The position numbers and the translations under genes are program-made. Positions 10,424 to 20,061 of a stretch of 44,346 nucleotides of DNA are shown one piece after another. The stretch spans positions 1 through 44,346 of the forward strand of contig CACGED010000010.1 of NCBI GenBank assembly GCA_902571975.1, in the 5' to 3' direction. Position 1 is the first letter of the stretch; the number at the start of each line of letters is the position of its first letter. The notes below the pieces were generated by a model. It did not search any database and was not told where the DNA came from. It saw only the letters and a program-made list of their open reading frames with translations. This DNA comes from an uncultured Pelagibacteraceae bacterium. Its GTDB lineage: Bacteria; Pseudomonadota; Alphaproteobacteria; Pelagibacterales; Pelagibacteraceae.

Positions 10424-11185
10424 ATGAAAAAATATAAATTTCTAAGAATTTCTAAATATAAAAAACTAAGATATATAGCAAATAATTATAAAAAAAATCT
10501 TTACTTGGTTTTTTTACCTGGTTTTGCATCTGATATTGATGGGGATAAACCAAGGAAATTTTTAAAATTTGCCATTCAAAATAAACTTGGATTTTTAGCT
10601 CTTGAATACTTTGGTCATGGAAGATCATCAGGAGAATTCACAAGAGGTAACATCACTAAATGGTCAAATGACGCGAGAATTACAATAAGTAAAATAGTTA
10701 AAAAGAATGACTTTATACTAATTGGATCTAGCATGGGTGGCTGGATTTCTTTGTTAATGCATAGATATTATAGTTCACAAATTAAAGGTTTTTTAGGAAT
10801 TGGATCTGCTCCTGAATTTCTTACAAGAATTATGTGGAAAAAATTTCCAAAAAAAACGAAAAGTGAAATTTTGAAAAAAGGTATCTCAAAAATTAAAAAT
10901 GGTGATTATGAGTATTTAATAACAAAACAGCTAATTTTAGACGGTAAAAAAACCAGTAATAAAGTTCTTAACAGAAAATTACACAATACAAATCCTGTAA
11001 CCATGGTTCATGGGCAGAAGGATGAGGTGGTTCCAGTAATGTATTCAAGAAAAGTTTTGAAAATTTTTCCTAATGCAGAAAAAAAACTAATGGTGATTAA
11101 AAATGGAGATCATAGCCTTTCTTCGAAAAAAAATTTAAATATTATTTGTAAAGAGTTAAAATCTATAATCAAAAAAGTTAACTAG
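10424..11185 (+). CDS. Alpha/beta hydrolase
   Basis: A 253-residue alpha/beta-hydrolase-fold protein. The nucleophile elbow is GSSMGG (GxSxG, serine near residue 104), the oxyanion region is around FLPGFASD, the acid is probably D in GQKDEVVPV and the base H in NGDHSLS. No signal peptide is seen, so it is cytoplasmic. The family covers esterases, lipases and acyl-peptide enzymes; the substrate cannot be deduced. The last eight bases overlap the 3' end of gltB in a convergent arrangement. Lysine-rich composition is ordinary for this genome. Confidence 0.85.
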   Translation: MKKYKFLRISKYKKLRYIANNYKKNLYLVFLPGFASDIDGDKPRKFLKFAIQNKLGFLALEYFGHGRSSGEFTRGNITKWSNDARITISKIVKKNDFILIGSSMGGWISLLMHRYYSSQIKGFLGIGSAPEFLTRIMWKKFPKKTKSEILKKGISKIKNGDYEYLITKQLILDGKKTSNKVLNRKLHNTNPVTMVHGQKDEVVPVMYSRKVLKIFPNAEKKLMVIKNGDHSLSSKKNLNIICKELKSIIKKVN

Positions 11186-14100
11186 CTTTTCCAACTAAAC
11201 TTTTGTTTGAAATAGGATTTTCTAATTTATTTAACATTTCTTTAGGGCAAACTTGTAAGAAATTTTTAATTTCATCGTCAAAATTTTCAATAATCTGTGC
11301 TGATAAATTAGAGTTAGTTTCATGATTGTATTTTAAAACTAAATCTTTTAGATAGTTTTTCCAGTATTCTGTCTCGGGCGTTTGCCAAACTATTGTTTCA
11401 GGATTAGCTTTTTTTGCGAACTGGCTTTTTGGATCATATATAAATGCCATACCACCAGTCATACCAGCTCCAAAATTATCGCCTACTTCTCCCAATATTA
11501 CTATTGACCCACCTGTCATGTACTCACAACCATTTGAATCACATCCTTCTATGACTGCAGTAGCACCAGAGTTTCTAACAGCAAATCTTTCACCTGCCTG
11601 CCCAGCTGCAAAAAGATATCCTGATGTTGCTCCATATAAGACTGTATTTCCTATAATAGTATTTTCATTTGAAATTAAATTACTTTCATCTCGAAGTTTA
11701 ATCACGATAGATGCTCCCGAAAGACCTTTTGCAACGTAATCATTTGCATCACCCTTTAATATTAGTTTAAGTCCTTTAACACCGAAGGCACCGAAAGATT
11801 GACCAGCAGAACCTTTAAAGTTAATAGCAAAAGTATTTTCCCCTAATTTATTATTTCCAAATTTTTTATAGAGATTATATGAAATTCTTGTTCCAACGGC
11901 TCTATCTGTATTTTCAATTGAATAAATATTTTCTAACGGCAATTTTCTGTTAATTAAACTTTCTATCTCAGGCCAAATTTTTTGGTCTAAAGTATCTGGT
12001 ACTTCATTTATTATAGGAGTTTCACAATATCTTTTGTTTATACCTGGATCAGCTTGAACAAATAAAGGATTTAAATCTAGGTCATCTAAATTCGGTGATC
12101 CTTTACTGACTTGTCTTAGTAAATCTGTTCTTCCGATTACTTCATTTAAATTTTTAAATCCTAAACTCGATAAAATTTCTCTAACTTCTTGGGCTATAAA
12201 AGAAAATAGATTTACTATTTTATCTGGAGTGCCAGTAAATTTTTTTCTTAATTCATCATCTTGTGTACAAACTCCAACTGGACATGTATTAGAATGACAT
12301 TGTCTCACCATAATACAACCCATTGCAACTAACGCAGTTGTTGCTACACCAAATTCTTCAGCTCCCATCATTGCCGCAATCACCACATCTCTTCCTGTTT
12401 TAATACCTCCATCTGTTCTTAGTGTAACTAGGTGTCTTAATTTATTTAAAGTTAATACTTGGTTTGCCTCTGTTAGTCCCATTTCCCATGGAATACCAAC
12501 ATATTTAACACTTGTTTGTGGAGTGGCACCAGTCCCACCATTATGTCCTGAAATTAAAATTATATCTGCTTTTGCTTTAGCAACACCTGCAGCAATAGTT
12601 CCTATACCTGAAGAGGCAACTAATTTTACACCGACTCTTGCCTTTGGATTAATCTGCTTTAAGTCGTAAATAAGTTGAGCTAAGTCTTCAATTGAGTAAA
12701 TATCGTGGTGTGGTGGTGGCGATATTAAGGTTACGCCAGGCGTAGAATGTCTTAGTCTTGCAATTTCCTCCGTTACTTTAAATCCTGGTAATTGACCACC
12801 TTCTCCAGGTTTTGCTCCTTGAGCAATTTTGATTTCAATCTCATTACAATTATTTAAATAGTTTATAGTTACTCCAAATCTTGCAGAAGCAATTTGTTTT
12901 ACTCTAGAATTTGCGCTATCTCCATTATCTAATACTTTAAATCTCTCTTCATCTTCTCCACCTTCTCCACTACATGAAGCTCCTTTAATTCTGTTCATAC
13001 CCATGGCAAGTGTTTCGTGTGCTTCTTTTGATAAGGCTCCATGAGACATACTTCCACTTCCAAATCTTTTCATGATTTCAGTTATTGGCTCAACTTGATC
13101 AATATCAATTGCCTGTTGATTTTTAAAATCAATTAAATCTCTTAAACTAATTGGTTTTAACCCATAAATACCCTTAGTATATTTTTTATAAGTTTCATAT
13201 GAATTTGAGCCTACGGCTGCTTGTAAAAGATGAATTAATTTTCCTTGATATTGATGAGTTTCACCATTTTTTCTATATCTGTAAATTCCGCCAATTGGTA
13301 AAATATTAGAGTGAATATCAAATGCATCTTTATGTATAGATCTTATTTTTTTTTCAATACCAGTTAAACCTATTCCAGAAATTTTAGATAATACTCCTGG
13401 AAAATAATCTTTTACAATTGTTCTACTCAATCCAACAGTTTCAAAATTACATCCACCTCTATATGAACTTAAAACTGATATACCCATTTTTGACATTATT
13501 TTTAATAGTCCAAGGTTTACTGATTTTATATATCTACCCACGCACTCATCAAATGAGAAATTCCCAAAAAGCTTTTTTGAGTATCTTTGATATAAACTAT
13601 CAAATGCTAAGTAAGGATTGACCGTTGTCGCTCCAACACCTATTAATGTTGCAAATGAATGGGTATCTAGAGCATCTCCTGTTTGTACATTAATTGATGC
13701 ATAGCCTCTTAAGCCTAATTTTATTAAATGAGTATTTGTTGCACCAATGCATAGCAGCATTGGCATTGGTAATTTTGTTTCAGATATATTTTTATCAGAC
13801 AAAATAAGTTGAGTATTGCCTTCTCTAACTGCTTTTTCAGCGTTATTTTTTAATAATTCTATAGCTTCTTCTAAACTTTGCTCAGTGTTGAACGTACAAT
13901 CTAAAATTTTATAATTATCGCCAAAATACTTTGTAAATTTTTCAAACTGAGTGTTTGATAAAATTGGACTATCTAAAACATAAATATTTTCCTCTGTAAG
14001 ATTAGAAAAATCTAGAATATTTCCTAAATTTCCAAATCTTGTTTTCAAGCTCATCACTTTATTTTCCCTAAGAGAGTCGATCGGGGGATTTGTCACCTGA

Positions 14101-15674
14101 CTAAAATTCTGTCTAAAATAATGATAAAGAGGCCTGTATTTATCAGATAAAACTGCAAGGGGAGTGTCATCTCCCATTGAACCGGTTGCTTCTTTAGCAT
14201 CCTCAGCCATTGGATGTAGAATTAACTCTAAGTCCTCAAGACTATAACCGAAACAATGCTGAATCCTTTTTAAATCAGCACCTGAAAACTCACTTTTTTC
14301 ATTTTCTATAGTTAATGATTTATCTAATTCAATTATTTGATTGTTGAAGTGTTTGTATTCTTTAGACAAATAGTTTTTTATTTGATTGTTTGTATAAACT
14401 TTTCCTTTTTCAATTCTTACTCCTAATATTTCACCCGGTCCCAATCTTCCCTTTGAAATAATTTTCTTCTCATTTAGATCGATCATTCCTGTCTCAGAAC
14501 CTGCAAACAAAAGTTTATCTCTTGTGATGGTATATCTGAGAGGCCTTAGTCCATTTCTGTCACTACCTACAATAACCCACTCATTATCAGTTGCGGCTAT
14601 AGCAGCGGGTCCATCCCATGGTTCCATTGTGCTATTTAAAAAGTTAAAAAGTTGTTGATGATCTTTTGGAAGGACTTTACTTTTCTTTGACCAAGCATCT
14701 GGTATGAGCATAAGTTTCGCTAAAGGTGCTGAATGTCCAGAAATATTTAATAATTCAAACACATTATCTAATGATGCAGAATCAGAATTACCAGCAGGGA
14801 TAACCGGTTTTAAATTTTCCATATCATCAAATAAAGGACTAAACATTTCCTCTTCGTGAATTCTCATCCAATTAATATTTCCTTTTAAAGTGTTTATCTC
14901 CCCATTGTGAGCAATTGATCTAAAAGGTTGGGCTAAATCCCAACTTGGAGCGGTGTTAGTAGAAAATCTTTGATGGAAAATTGCATAACGTGAAATGAAA
15001 CGCTCATCTTTTAAATCTGGATAAAAATCAGATAAAGACTCCGCTAAAAACATTCCTTTATAAATTATTGATTTCGAGCTGAATGAACAAATATAAAAAT
15101 TGTTTAATTGATTTCTTAAAGCTTCTTTTTCAATTTTTCTTCGAGTTTCATAAAGAGCTCTTTCTAAATCTTTACCATGAATTGACTTATCATTATGAGT
15201 AAAAAGAACTTGTGTAATCTCAGGTCTAGTTTGTTCTGCCTTTTCTCCTAAAACAGAAGGATCCACAGGCACTTGTCTCCATCCATAAATATTAAAATTC
15301 TTTTTTGTTAATTCACTTTCTACAATAGATCTGCATTGCTCTTGTCCCCCAAAGTCATTTCTCGGCAAGAAAATCATTCCCACACATAAATCTGAGTTAT
15401 CGTGCTCATGACCTGTTATTTCAATTTTTTCTGCAAAGAAATCATTTGGTATTTCAATATGAATACCTGCTCCGTCACCAGTTTTACCGTCTGCATCAAT
15501 TGCACCTCTATGCCATACAGCTTTTAGAGCCTCAATACCGTATTCGACTACTTTTCTTGATTTTAAACCCTCAGTTGATGCAACAAGGCCTACTCCACAT
15601 GCATCATGTTCCATAGTTTCATCATAAACATAATTTTTTTTTAAAAGTTTACGATTTTTGTTTTGGATATCCAT
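11178..15674 (-). CDS. gltB: Glutamate synthase (NADPH) large subunit
   Basis: The 1498-residue product has the four GltB regions. The N-terminal class II amidotransferase domain has its nucleophile at Cys26 in DACGVG, which requires removal of a 25-residue propeptide. A central linker domain and the FMN-binding synthase barrel follow. The 3Fe-4S cysteines are in CIMVRQCHSNTCPVGVC. The C-terminal GXGXG beta-helix follows. It converts glutamine plus 2-oxoglutarate to two glutamates using electrons from GltD. Its ATG overlaps the gltD stop codon by one base (TAATG), so the two subunits are coupled. Confidence 0.98.
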   Translation of the reverse strand: MDIQNKNRKLLKKNYVYDETMEHDACGVGLVASTEGLKSRKVVEYGIEALKAVWHRGAIDADGKTGDGAGIHIEIPNDFFAEKIEITGHEHDNSDLCVGMIFLPRNDFGGQEQCRSIVESELTKKNFNIYGWRQVPVDPSVLGEKAEQTRPEITQVLFTHNDKSIHGKDLERALYETRRKIEKEALRNQLNNFYICSFSSKSIIYKGMFLAESLSDFYPDLKDERFISRYAIFHQRFSTNTAPSWDLAQPFRSIAHNGEINTLKGNINWMRIHEEEMFSPLFDDMENLKPVIPAGNSDSASLDNVFELLNISGHSAPLAKLMLIPDAWSKKSKVLPKDHQQLFNFLNSTMEPWDGPAAIAATDNEWVIVGSDRNGLRPLRYTITRDKLLFAGSETGMIDLNEKKIISKGRLGPGEILGVRIEKGKVYTNNQIKNYLSKEYKHFNNQIIELDKSLTIENEKSEFSGADLKRIQHCFGYSLEDLELILHPMAEDAKEATGSMGDDTPLAVLSDKYRPLYHYFRQNFSQVTNPPIDSLRENKVMSLKTRFGNLGNILDFSNLTEENIYVLDSPILSNTQFEKFTKYFGDNYKILDCTFNTEQSLEEAIELLKNNAEKAVREGNTQLILSDKNISETKLPMPMLLCIGATNTHLIKLGLRGYASINVQTGDALDTHSFATLIGVGATTVNPYLAFDSLYQRYSKKLFGNFSFDECVGRYIKSVNLGLLKIMSKMGISVLSSYRGGCNFETVGLSRTIVKDYFPGVLSKISGIGLTGIEKKIRSIHKDAFDIHSNILPIGGIYRYRKNGETHQYQGKLIHLLQAAVGSNSYETYKKYTKGIYGLKPISLRDLIDFKNQQAIDIDQVEPITEIMKRFGSGSMSHGALSKEAHETLAMGMNRIKGASCSGEGGEDEERFKVLDNGDSANSRVKQIASARFGVTINYLNNCNEIEIKIAQGAKPGEGGQLPGFKVTEEIARLRHSTPGVTLISPPPHHDIYSIEDLAQLIYDLKQINPKARVGVKLVASSGIGTIAAGVAKAKADIILISGHNGGTGATPQTSVKYVGIPWEMGLTEANQVLTLNKLRHLVTLRTDGGIKTGRDVVIAAMMGAEEFGVATTALVAMGCIMVRQCHSNTCPVGVCTQDDELRKKFTGTPDKIVNLFSFIAQEVREILSSLGFKNLNEVIGRTDLLRQVSKGSPNLDDLDLNPLFVQADPGINKRYCETPIINEVPDTLDQKIWPEIESLINRKLPLENIYSIENTDRAVGTRISYNLYKKFGNNKLGENTFAINFKGSAGQSFGAFGVKGLKLILKGDANDYVAKGLSGASIVIKLRDESNLISNENTIIGNTVLYGATSGYLFAAGQAGERFAVRNSGATAVIEGCDSNGCEYMTGGSIVILGEVGDNFGAGMTGGMAFIYDPKSQFAKKANPETIVWQTPETEYWKNYLKDLVLKYNHETNSNLSAQIIENFDDEIKNFLQVCPKEMLNKLENPISNKSLVGKAS

Positions 15675-17107
15675 TATGCAACCTTCATTTTTTGTTTTGA
15701 CTGAAGATAACTTTCAATTGAAGTCGCAGCATCTCTACCGTCTTTAATAGCCCATACTACTAATGAGGCTCCTCTTACTATATCTCCAGCCGCAAATACA
15801 CCTGGTATACTAGTTTCCAAAGTATCAAAGTCAGCTTTTATTGTTCCCCACTGTGAAACTTGTAATCTAGGTTCTTGAAATAGAACTGGTAAATCTTCTG
15901 GGTCAAAACCTAAGGATTTAATTACTAAATCAGCATTAATTTCAAATTCTGAGTTTTCTTCTGCTACAGGTCTTCTTCTACCACTTTCATCTGGATCTGT
16001 TAATTTCATTTTATCTACAATAATACTATTTACTTTATTAGTACCTCTAAACTCTTTTGGATTACTTAACCAAATAAATTCTACACCTTCCTCCTCAGCA
16101 TTTCCTACTTCTCTCGCTGATCCAGGCATATTTTCTCTATCTCTTCTGTAAAGGCATTTTACAGATTTGGCTTTTTGTCTGACTGATGTTCTTACACAGT
16201 CCATTGCCGTGTCTCCACCACCAATTACTACTACATCTTTACCTTCAGCATTTAATGTTCCGTTATCAAACATTTCGACTTTATCACCTAAGCCTTTTTT
16301 GTTTGAAGCTGTTAAGAATTCCATTGCAGGAAAAATATTACTTAGATCATTTCCAGGTAAGTTAACCTCTCTTGCTTTGTAAACACCTGTTGAAATTAAC
16401 AAGGCATCATGTTTTGATTGTAATTCTTTCAATGTAGAGTCTTTGCCAACCTCAAAATTATGAACAAATTTTATTCCACCTTCTTTTAAAAGTTTAATTC
16501 TTCTCTCAACCACATGTTTTTCTAGTTTAAAATTTGGTATTCCATATATTAACAATCCACCTGCTCTGTCATACCGATCATATATTGTTATTTGATATCC
16601 CTTTTTACGTAATTCTTCACCACAAGCTAATCCTGCGGGGCCTGCTCCAATAATTCCAACACTTTGTTCATTTTCAATTTTTACATTTATTGGTTTTACC
16701 CAGCCATTTTCCCACGCTTTATCTGTTAAATATTTTTCAACTGAACCAATTGTTACTGTTCCATGTCCCGATTGCTCAATTACACAGTTTCCTTCACATA
16801 ACCTATCTTGTGGACATATTCTTCCACAAACCTCCGGCATATTATTGGTACTTTGGGATAGATGGTAAGCTTCTTCATACCTTCCCTCTGCAGTTAACTT
16901 TAACCAATCAGGTATATTGTTACTTAATGGACAGTGAACCTGACAAAAAGGAACACCACACTGTGAGCACCTGCTCGATTGTTCTTTAGCTTTTTCATGA
17001 ATAAACTCTTGATAAATCTCTCCAAAATCCTCTTTTCTCTGGGATTTATCTCTTTTAGGTGGATTTTGTTGACCTATATCTACAAACTTAAGCATTTTAT
17101 CTGTCAT
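15674..17107 (-). CDS. gltD: Glutamate synthase small subunit
   Basis: About 477 residues. The N-terminal cysteine cluster (CSQCGVPFCQVHCP) binds 4Fe-4S. The FAD site is GIIGAGPAGLACGEEL, the NADPH site VVVIGGGDTAMDCVR, and a GD motif (FAAGDIVRGA) sits near the C-terminus. It oxidises NADPH and passes electrons to GltB. I chose the ATG at 17107 because the following residues (MTDKMLKF) align with the short N-terminus usual for GltD. A GTG at 17125 is also possible: it would add six residues and has AGG six bases before it. Its 5' side faces uppP across a 160-180 bp divergent gap. Confidence 0.95.
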   Translation of the reverse strand: MTDKMLKFVDIGQQNPPKRDKSQRKEDFGEIYQEFIHEKAKEQSSRCSQCGVPFCQVHCPLSNNIPDWLKLTAEGRYEEAYHLSQSTNNMPEVCGRICPQDRLCEGNCVIEQSGHGTVTIGSVEKYLTDKAWENGWVKPINVKIENEQSVGIIGAGPAGLACGEELRKKGYQITIYDRYDRAGGLLIYGIPNFKLEKHVVERRIKLLKEGGIKFVHNFEVGKDSTLKELQSKHDALLISTGVYKAREVNLPGNDLSNIFPAMEFLTASNKKGLGDKVEMFDNGTLNAEGKDVVVIGGGDTAMDCVRTSVRQKAKSVKCLYRRDRENMPGSAREVGNAEEEGVEFIWLSNPKEFRGTNKVNSIIVDKMKLTDPDESGRRRPVAEENSEFEINADLVIKSLGFDPEDLPVLFQEPRLQVSQWGTIKADFDTLETSIPGVFAAGDIVRGASLVVWAIKDGRDAATSIESYLQSKQKMKVA

Positions 17108-17232
17108 TTGAGTCGGCTTATACACCAGAAGCCTAAATCCTTAAAGCATTACTAGGTAATATATACTGACATATATTTTGAAAAAATCTTGATTTTATTG
17201 CATTTTCTATTTTATGCATAGTTGATATGCGT

Positions 17233-17265
17233 TTAAAGGATTGCCTTATTTAGGTAATCTTTTAA
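17233..17265 (+). promoter_or_regulatory. Stem-loop just upstream of uppP
   Basis: TTAAAGGATTGCC (17233-17245) pairs with GGTAATCTTTTAA (17253-17265): 13 pairs, two of them G-U on the plus strand, with a 7-base loop. It ends 20 bases before the uppP ATG and has no following T-run, so it is not an ordinary terminator. It may be a 5'-UTR structure of uppP. No known riboswitch class is recognised in it. Confidence 0.45.
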
Positions 17266-17285
17266 CTATCTATTAAGAGTCCTTA

Positions 17286-18053
17286 ATGATTTCAAAATAT
17301 ATAGAAGCATCAATTTTAGCGTTTGTACAAGGTTTTTCAGAATTTATTCCAGTAAGTTCCTCCGCCCACCTTATAATAATATCAAAAATATCGAACTTTA
17401 GTATTAGTTCGCTTCAACTTGATATCAGTCTTCACTTAGGTTCCCTTTTGGCAATTATTTTTTATTTTAGAAAGGATTTAGTAAATATTTTAAGAAATAA
17501 GTCTTTATTATTACTTATAATTTTAGGTTCTTTTCCATTAGTTGTTGTTGGTTATTTTATTTATACCTCAGGACTGATTGAAAATTTAAGAAGTTTAAAA
17601 GTTATAGCATGGACAACTTTAATATTTGGTATTTTATTATTTATTGCAGACCGATCTAATATTAAAAATAAAATTGATACCAGTTTAAGTTTAAAAAATA
17701 TTTTAATAATTGGTATTTTTCAAATTTTAGCTGTTATACCTGGTGTAAGCAGATCAGGTATAATAATTACAGCTTCGAGGTTTTTAAATTTCGATAGAGT
17801 AGATTCTTCAAAAATATCTTTTTACTTATCAATACCTGCATTAGCGGGAGCAAGTATACTTAGTTTGAAAGATGTGATGAATGCAAATATAGATTTGAAC
17901 ATATTATTTTTATATTCAATAATATTTTCATTTATAGTTTCTTATTTAACAATCAAATATTTTTTAATTTATGTAAAAAATTTTAATTTAAATATTTTTG
18001 TTTATTATAGAACTTTTCTTGCTTTAATTCTTTTTGTAATTGCTTATAGCTAA
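17286..18053 (+). CDS. uppP: Undecaprenyl-diphosphatase (UppP/BacA)
   Basis: A 255-residue polytopic inner-membrane protein with both family motifs. The glutamate-rich loop is FVQGFSEFIPVSSSAHLI (about 13-30), and the PGXSRSXXT loop is PGVSRSGIIITASRF (about 157-171). It removes a phosphate from undecaprenyl diphosphate on the periplasmic side, recycling the lipid carrier for peptidoglycan and O-polysaccharide. The length is close to the family norm of 260-275. The ATG is preceded by AAGAG, a weak ribosome-binding site. The 3' end overlaps the convergent EamA gene by 4 nt. Confidence 0.95.
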   Translation: MISKYIEASILAFVQGFSEFIPVSSSAHLIIISKISNFSISSLQLDISLHLGSLLAIIFYFRKDLVNILRNKSLLLLIILGSFPLVVVGYFIYTSGLIENLRSLKVIAWTTLIFGILLFIADRSNIKNKIDTSLSLKNILIIGIFQILAVIPGVSRSGIIITASRFLNFDRVDSSKISFYLSIPALAGASILSLKDVMNANIDLNILFLYSIIFSFIVSYLTIKYFLIYVKNFNLNIFVYYRTFLALILFVIAYS

Positions 18054-18934
18054 TTTTTAGAACTAGGTGAAATTTGAGAAGAAATTACTGCAATCAAAAT
18101 TAATAAACATCCAATCATGTTATTAGTACTTAAAAATTGATTGAGAATAATCCATCCTGCTACAGCTGCGAATACCCCCTCGAGAGAATAAATAATTGCT
18201 GCTGGTGCCTCTTCTATGTTTTTTTGTGCATACATTTGTAATGTAAAGGCTATACCACCTGATAATGCTCCTGCGTAAAGAATAGAACTACTTTCCATTA
18301 ATATTTTTGAAATATTTATTTCTTCAAAAATATAAGAAAAGATTAATGAAAGTGTTGCAACAAATAATGCTTGCAGTGCAGCATAAAACATTGGAATATC
18401 AAATTCTTCCATAAACTTACCTGCAAAAATTATATGCAAAGCCCAAAATACTGAGCACAATATAACTAGACCATCACCTAACATAATTTCTGAGTTAGAA
18501 AAATCACTTAGAAGGTATACACCAAGGATACAAAGACCAATTGCTGGCCATATACTCCAATGAACTTTTTTAGAGTAGATAAAAAATAACAAAATTGGAA
18601 CTATCGGTACGTAAAATACTGTAAAAAAAGCTGCATTTGCAATATTTGTATATTGGAGAGCAGTTTGTTGTAAAAAAGTTCCCAAAAACAGGGATACTCC
18701 CATGAAAACTAAATATTTTATAAAAAGTTTTGATTTTGAGAGTATTTCTAGTTTAATTTTCTTCCTCTCAAATAATAAGGCAAGTGGTAATATTGTAAAA
18801 AAGCCAACAATAAATCTTGCTGAATTAAAAGTTAATGGACCGATATTATCCATACCAGTGTCTTGAGCGATGAAAGCTGTTCCCCAAATAAAAGTTGTGA
18901 CTAGTGCGCAGACCATTGAAAGGGGTTTTGTCAT
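18050..18934 (-). CDS. EamA/DMT-family transporter
   Basis: A 294-residue protein made of two homologous halves of about five hydrophobic helices each, beginning MVCALVTTFIWGTAFIAQDT, the typical EamA first helix with W-G-x-x-F. This is the drug/metabolite transporter superfamily, which exports amino acids, metabolites or purines; the substrate is not predictable. It lies 26 bases after the dioxygenase gene on the same strand and may be the last gene of the aceE unit. An export role connected with the dioxygenase product is only a guess. Confidence 0.88.
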   Translation of the reverse strand: MTKPLSMVCALVTTFIWGTAFIAQDTGMDNIGPLTFNSARFIVGFFTILPLALLFERKKIKLEILSKSKLFIKYLVFMGVSLFLGTFLQQTALQYTNIANAAFFTVFYVPIVPILLFFIYSKKVHWSIWPAIGLCILGVYLLSDFSNSEIMLGDGLVILCSVFWALHIIFAGKFMEEFDIPMFYAALQALFVATLSLIFSYIFEEINISKILMESSSILYAGALSGGIAFTLQMYAQKNIEEAPAAIIYSLEGVFAAVAGWIILNQFLSTNNMIGCLLILIAVISSQISPSSKN

Positions 18935-18960
18935 TATATTTAATTAGATAATTTTATTAA

Positions 18961-20061
18961 TTAATTTATTCCGTTTAACTTACAAGAGCTGTCAAAATCC
19001 TCTTTGTTAATATAACATCCAGACATTTTTCTAACTCCATTAAACGATCCTCTACCATGAAGTATTCGCCAATTATTAAATATTAGAAGTTCACCAGGTT
19101 TAAGGATATGTCGCCACTGATAATCTTTATTATTAGCAATAAGATCAAATTTTTTTATTGCTTCATAAAACTTTAATGTTAAATCTTTTTCAAATCTAAA
19201 TGGTGCTCGATCATAATTATTAAAACTAACTTGAACTATTTCATTATTTTCATTTAACTTAAATATTGGTCTTTCAGCCTCAAGATAAACACCATCACCG
19301 ATATAATTTCCCTTAACATTTATTTTAGTCATTAATTCATACATCGACTGGTTTTCTTTTTTTATTGTTTCTGCTATTTTTAATCCATCAACCATAATCG
19401 ATTCACCACCTCTAGCATTATATTCACAACATAGTAATAATTGTAATCCTGGAGCATCATTACTATATGTTGAATCTGTATGAGGTCTTAGTTCTTCTTG
19501 AGTGTATGCGCTATCTGCTTTATTTTCATCTGACTCAAAACTCCATAGCCCTCCAAATATAGAGTTTCTTACATAACCAATTCTATTTGCAATTGTTTCA
19601 ACAGACTTTAAATTGGTTTCACAATTTTTAATTACTGAAAATCCATAGTCATAAAGATTTTTCAAAAAATTTTTAAATCCTTCATTTGATAAAATTGAAT
19701 TATAATCTAAAAAAATTTCTTCTTTTATTTCATTAGCTTTCCAGATTTTTAAATTAGATTTTACTTCTTTTTTCTTTTTTATTTTATTATTAGTTAGAAA
19801 TTCAGATGAATATTTAACTGGTTTTTCTAAATCAGGCCATGAGACACACAAATATTTTCCATTTTCAATTATTTCTGCCTTTTTAACTTTTAAATTTATA
19901 TCTAAAGCTGCCGTAAATGTTTTCCTTTGGCTTGACCTTTTATCCCAATTTTGCTCATCTTTTGCATGATCTCTTAGCCAAATATTAGGAAAAATTTCAG
20001 AATTTTCTCCATTAAAGTGGACTTGCACATCATCTGCTAGTATTTCAATTTTAGTAATCAT
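18961..20061 (-). CDS. Gamma-butyrobetaine hydroxylase-like Fe(II)/2-oxoglutarate dioxygenase
   Basis: A 366-residue protein with the two-domain layout of gamma-butyrobetaine and trimethyllysine hydroxylases: an N-terminal DUF971-like domain (1-90, IWLRDH...WPD) and a TauD-type barrel. The iron ligands are H194, D196 (RPHTDSTYSND) and H335 (ILHGRGSF), with R344 as the likely 2-oxoglutarate arginine, so the catalytic site is intact. In characterised relatives the N-terminal domain binds zinc through C-x-C-x2-C after LRD; here that stretch reads HAKDEQNWDK and has no cysteine. The start codon overlaps the aceF stop (ATGA). The substrate may be a betaine or another quaternary amine, but this is not certain. 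Confidence 0.85.
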   Translation of the reverse strand: MITKIEILADDVQVHFNGENSEIFPNIWLRDHAKDEQNWDKRSSQRKTFTAALDINLKVKKAEIIENGKYLCVSWPDLEKPVKYSSEFLTNNKIKKKKEVKSNLKIWKANEIKEEIFLDYNSILSNEGFKNFLKNLYDYGFSVIKNCETNLKSVETIANRIGYVRNSIFGGLWSFESDENKADSAYTQEELRPHTDSTYSNDAPGLQLLLCCEYNARGGESIMVDGLKIAETIKKENQSMYELMTKINVKGNYIGDGVYLEAERPIFKLNENNEIVQVSFNNYDRAPFRFEKDLTLKFYEAIKKFDLIANNKDYQWRHILKPGELLIFNNWRILHGRGSFNGVRKMSGCYINKEDFDSSCKLNGIN

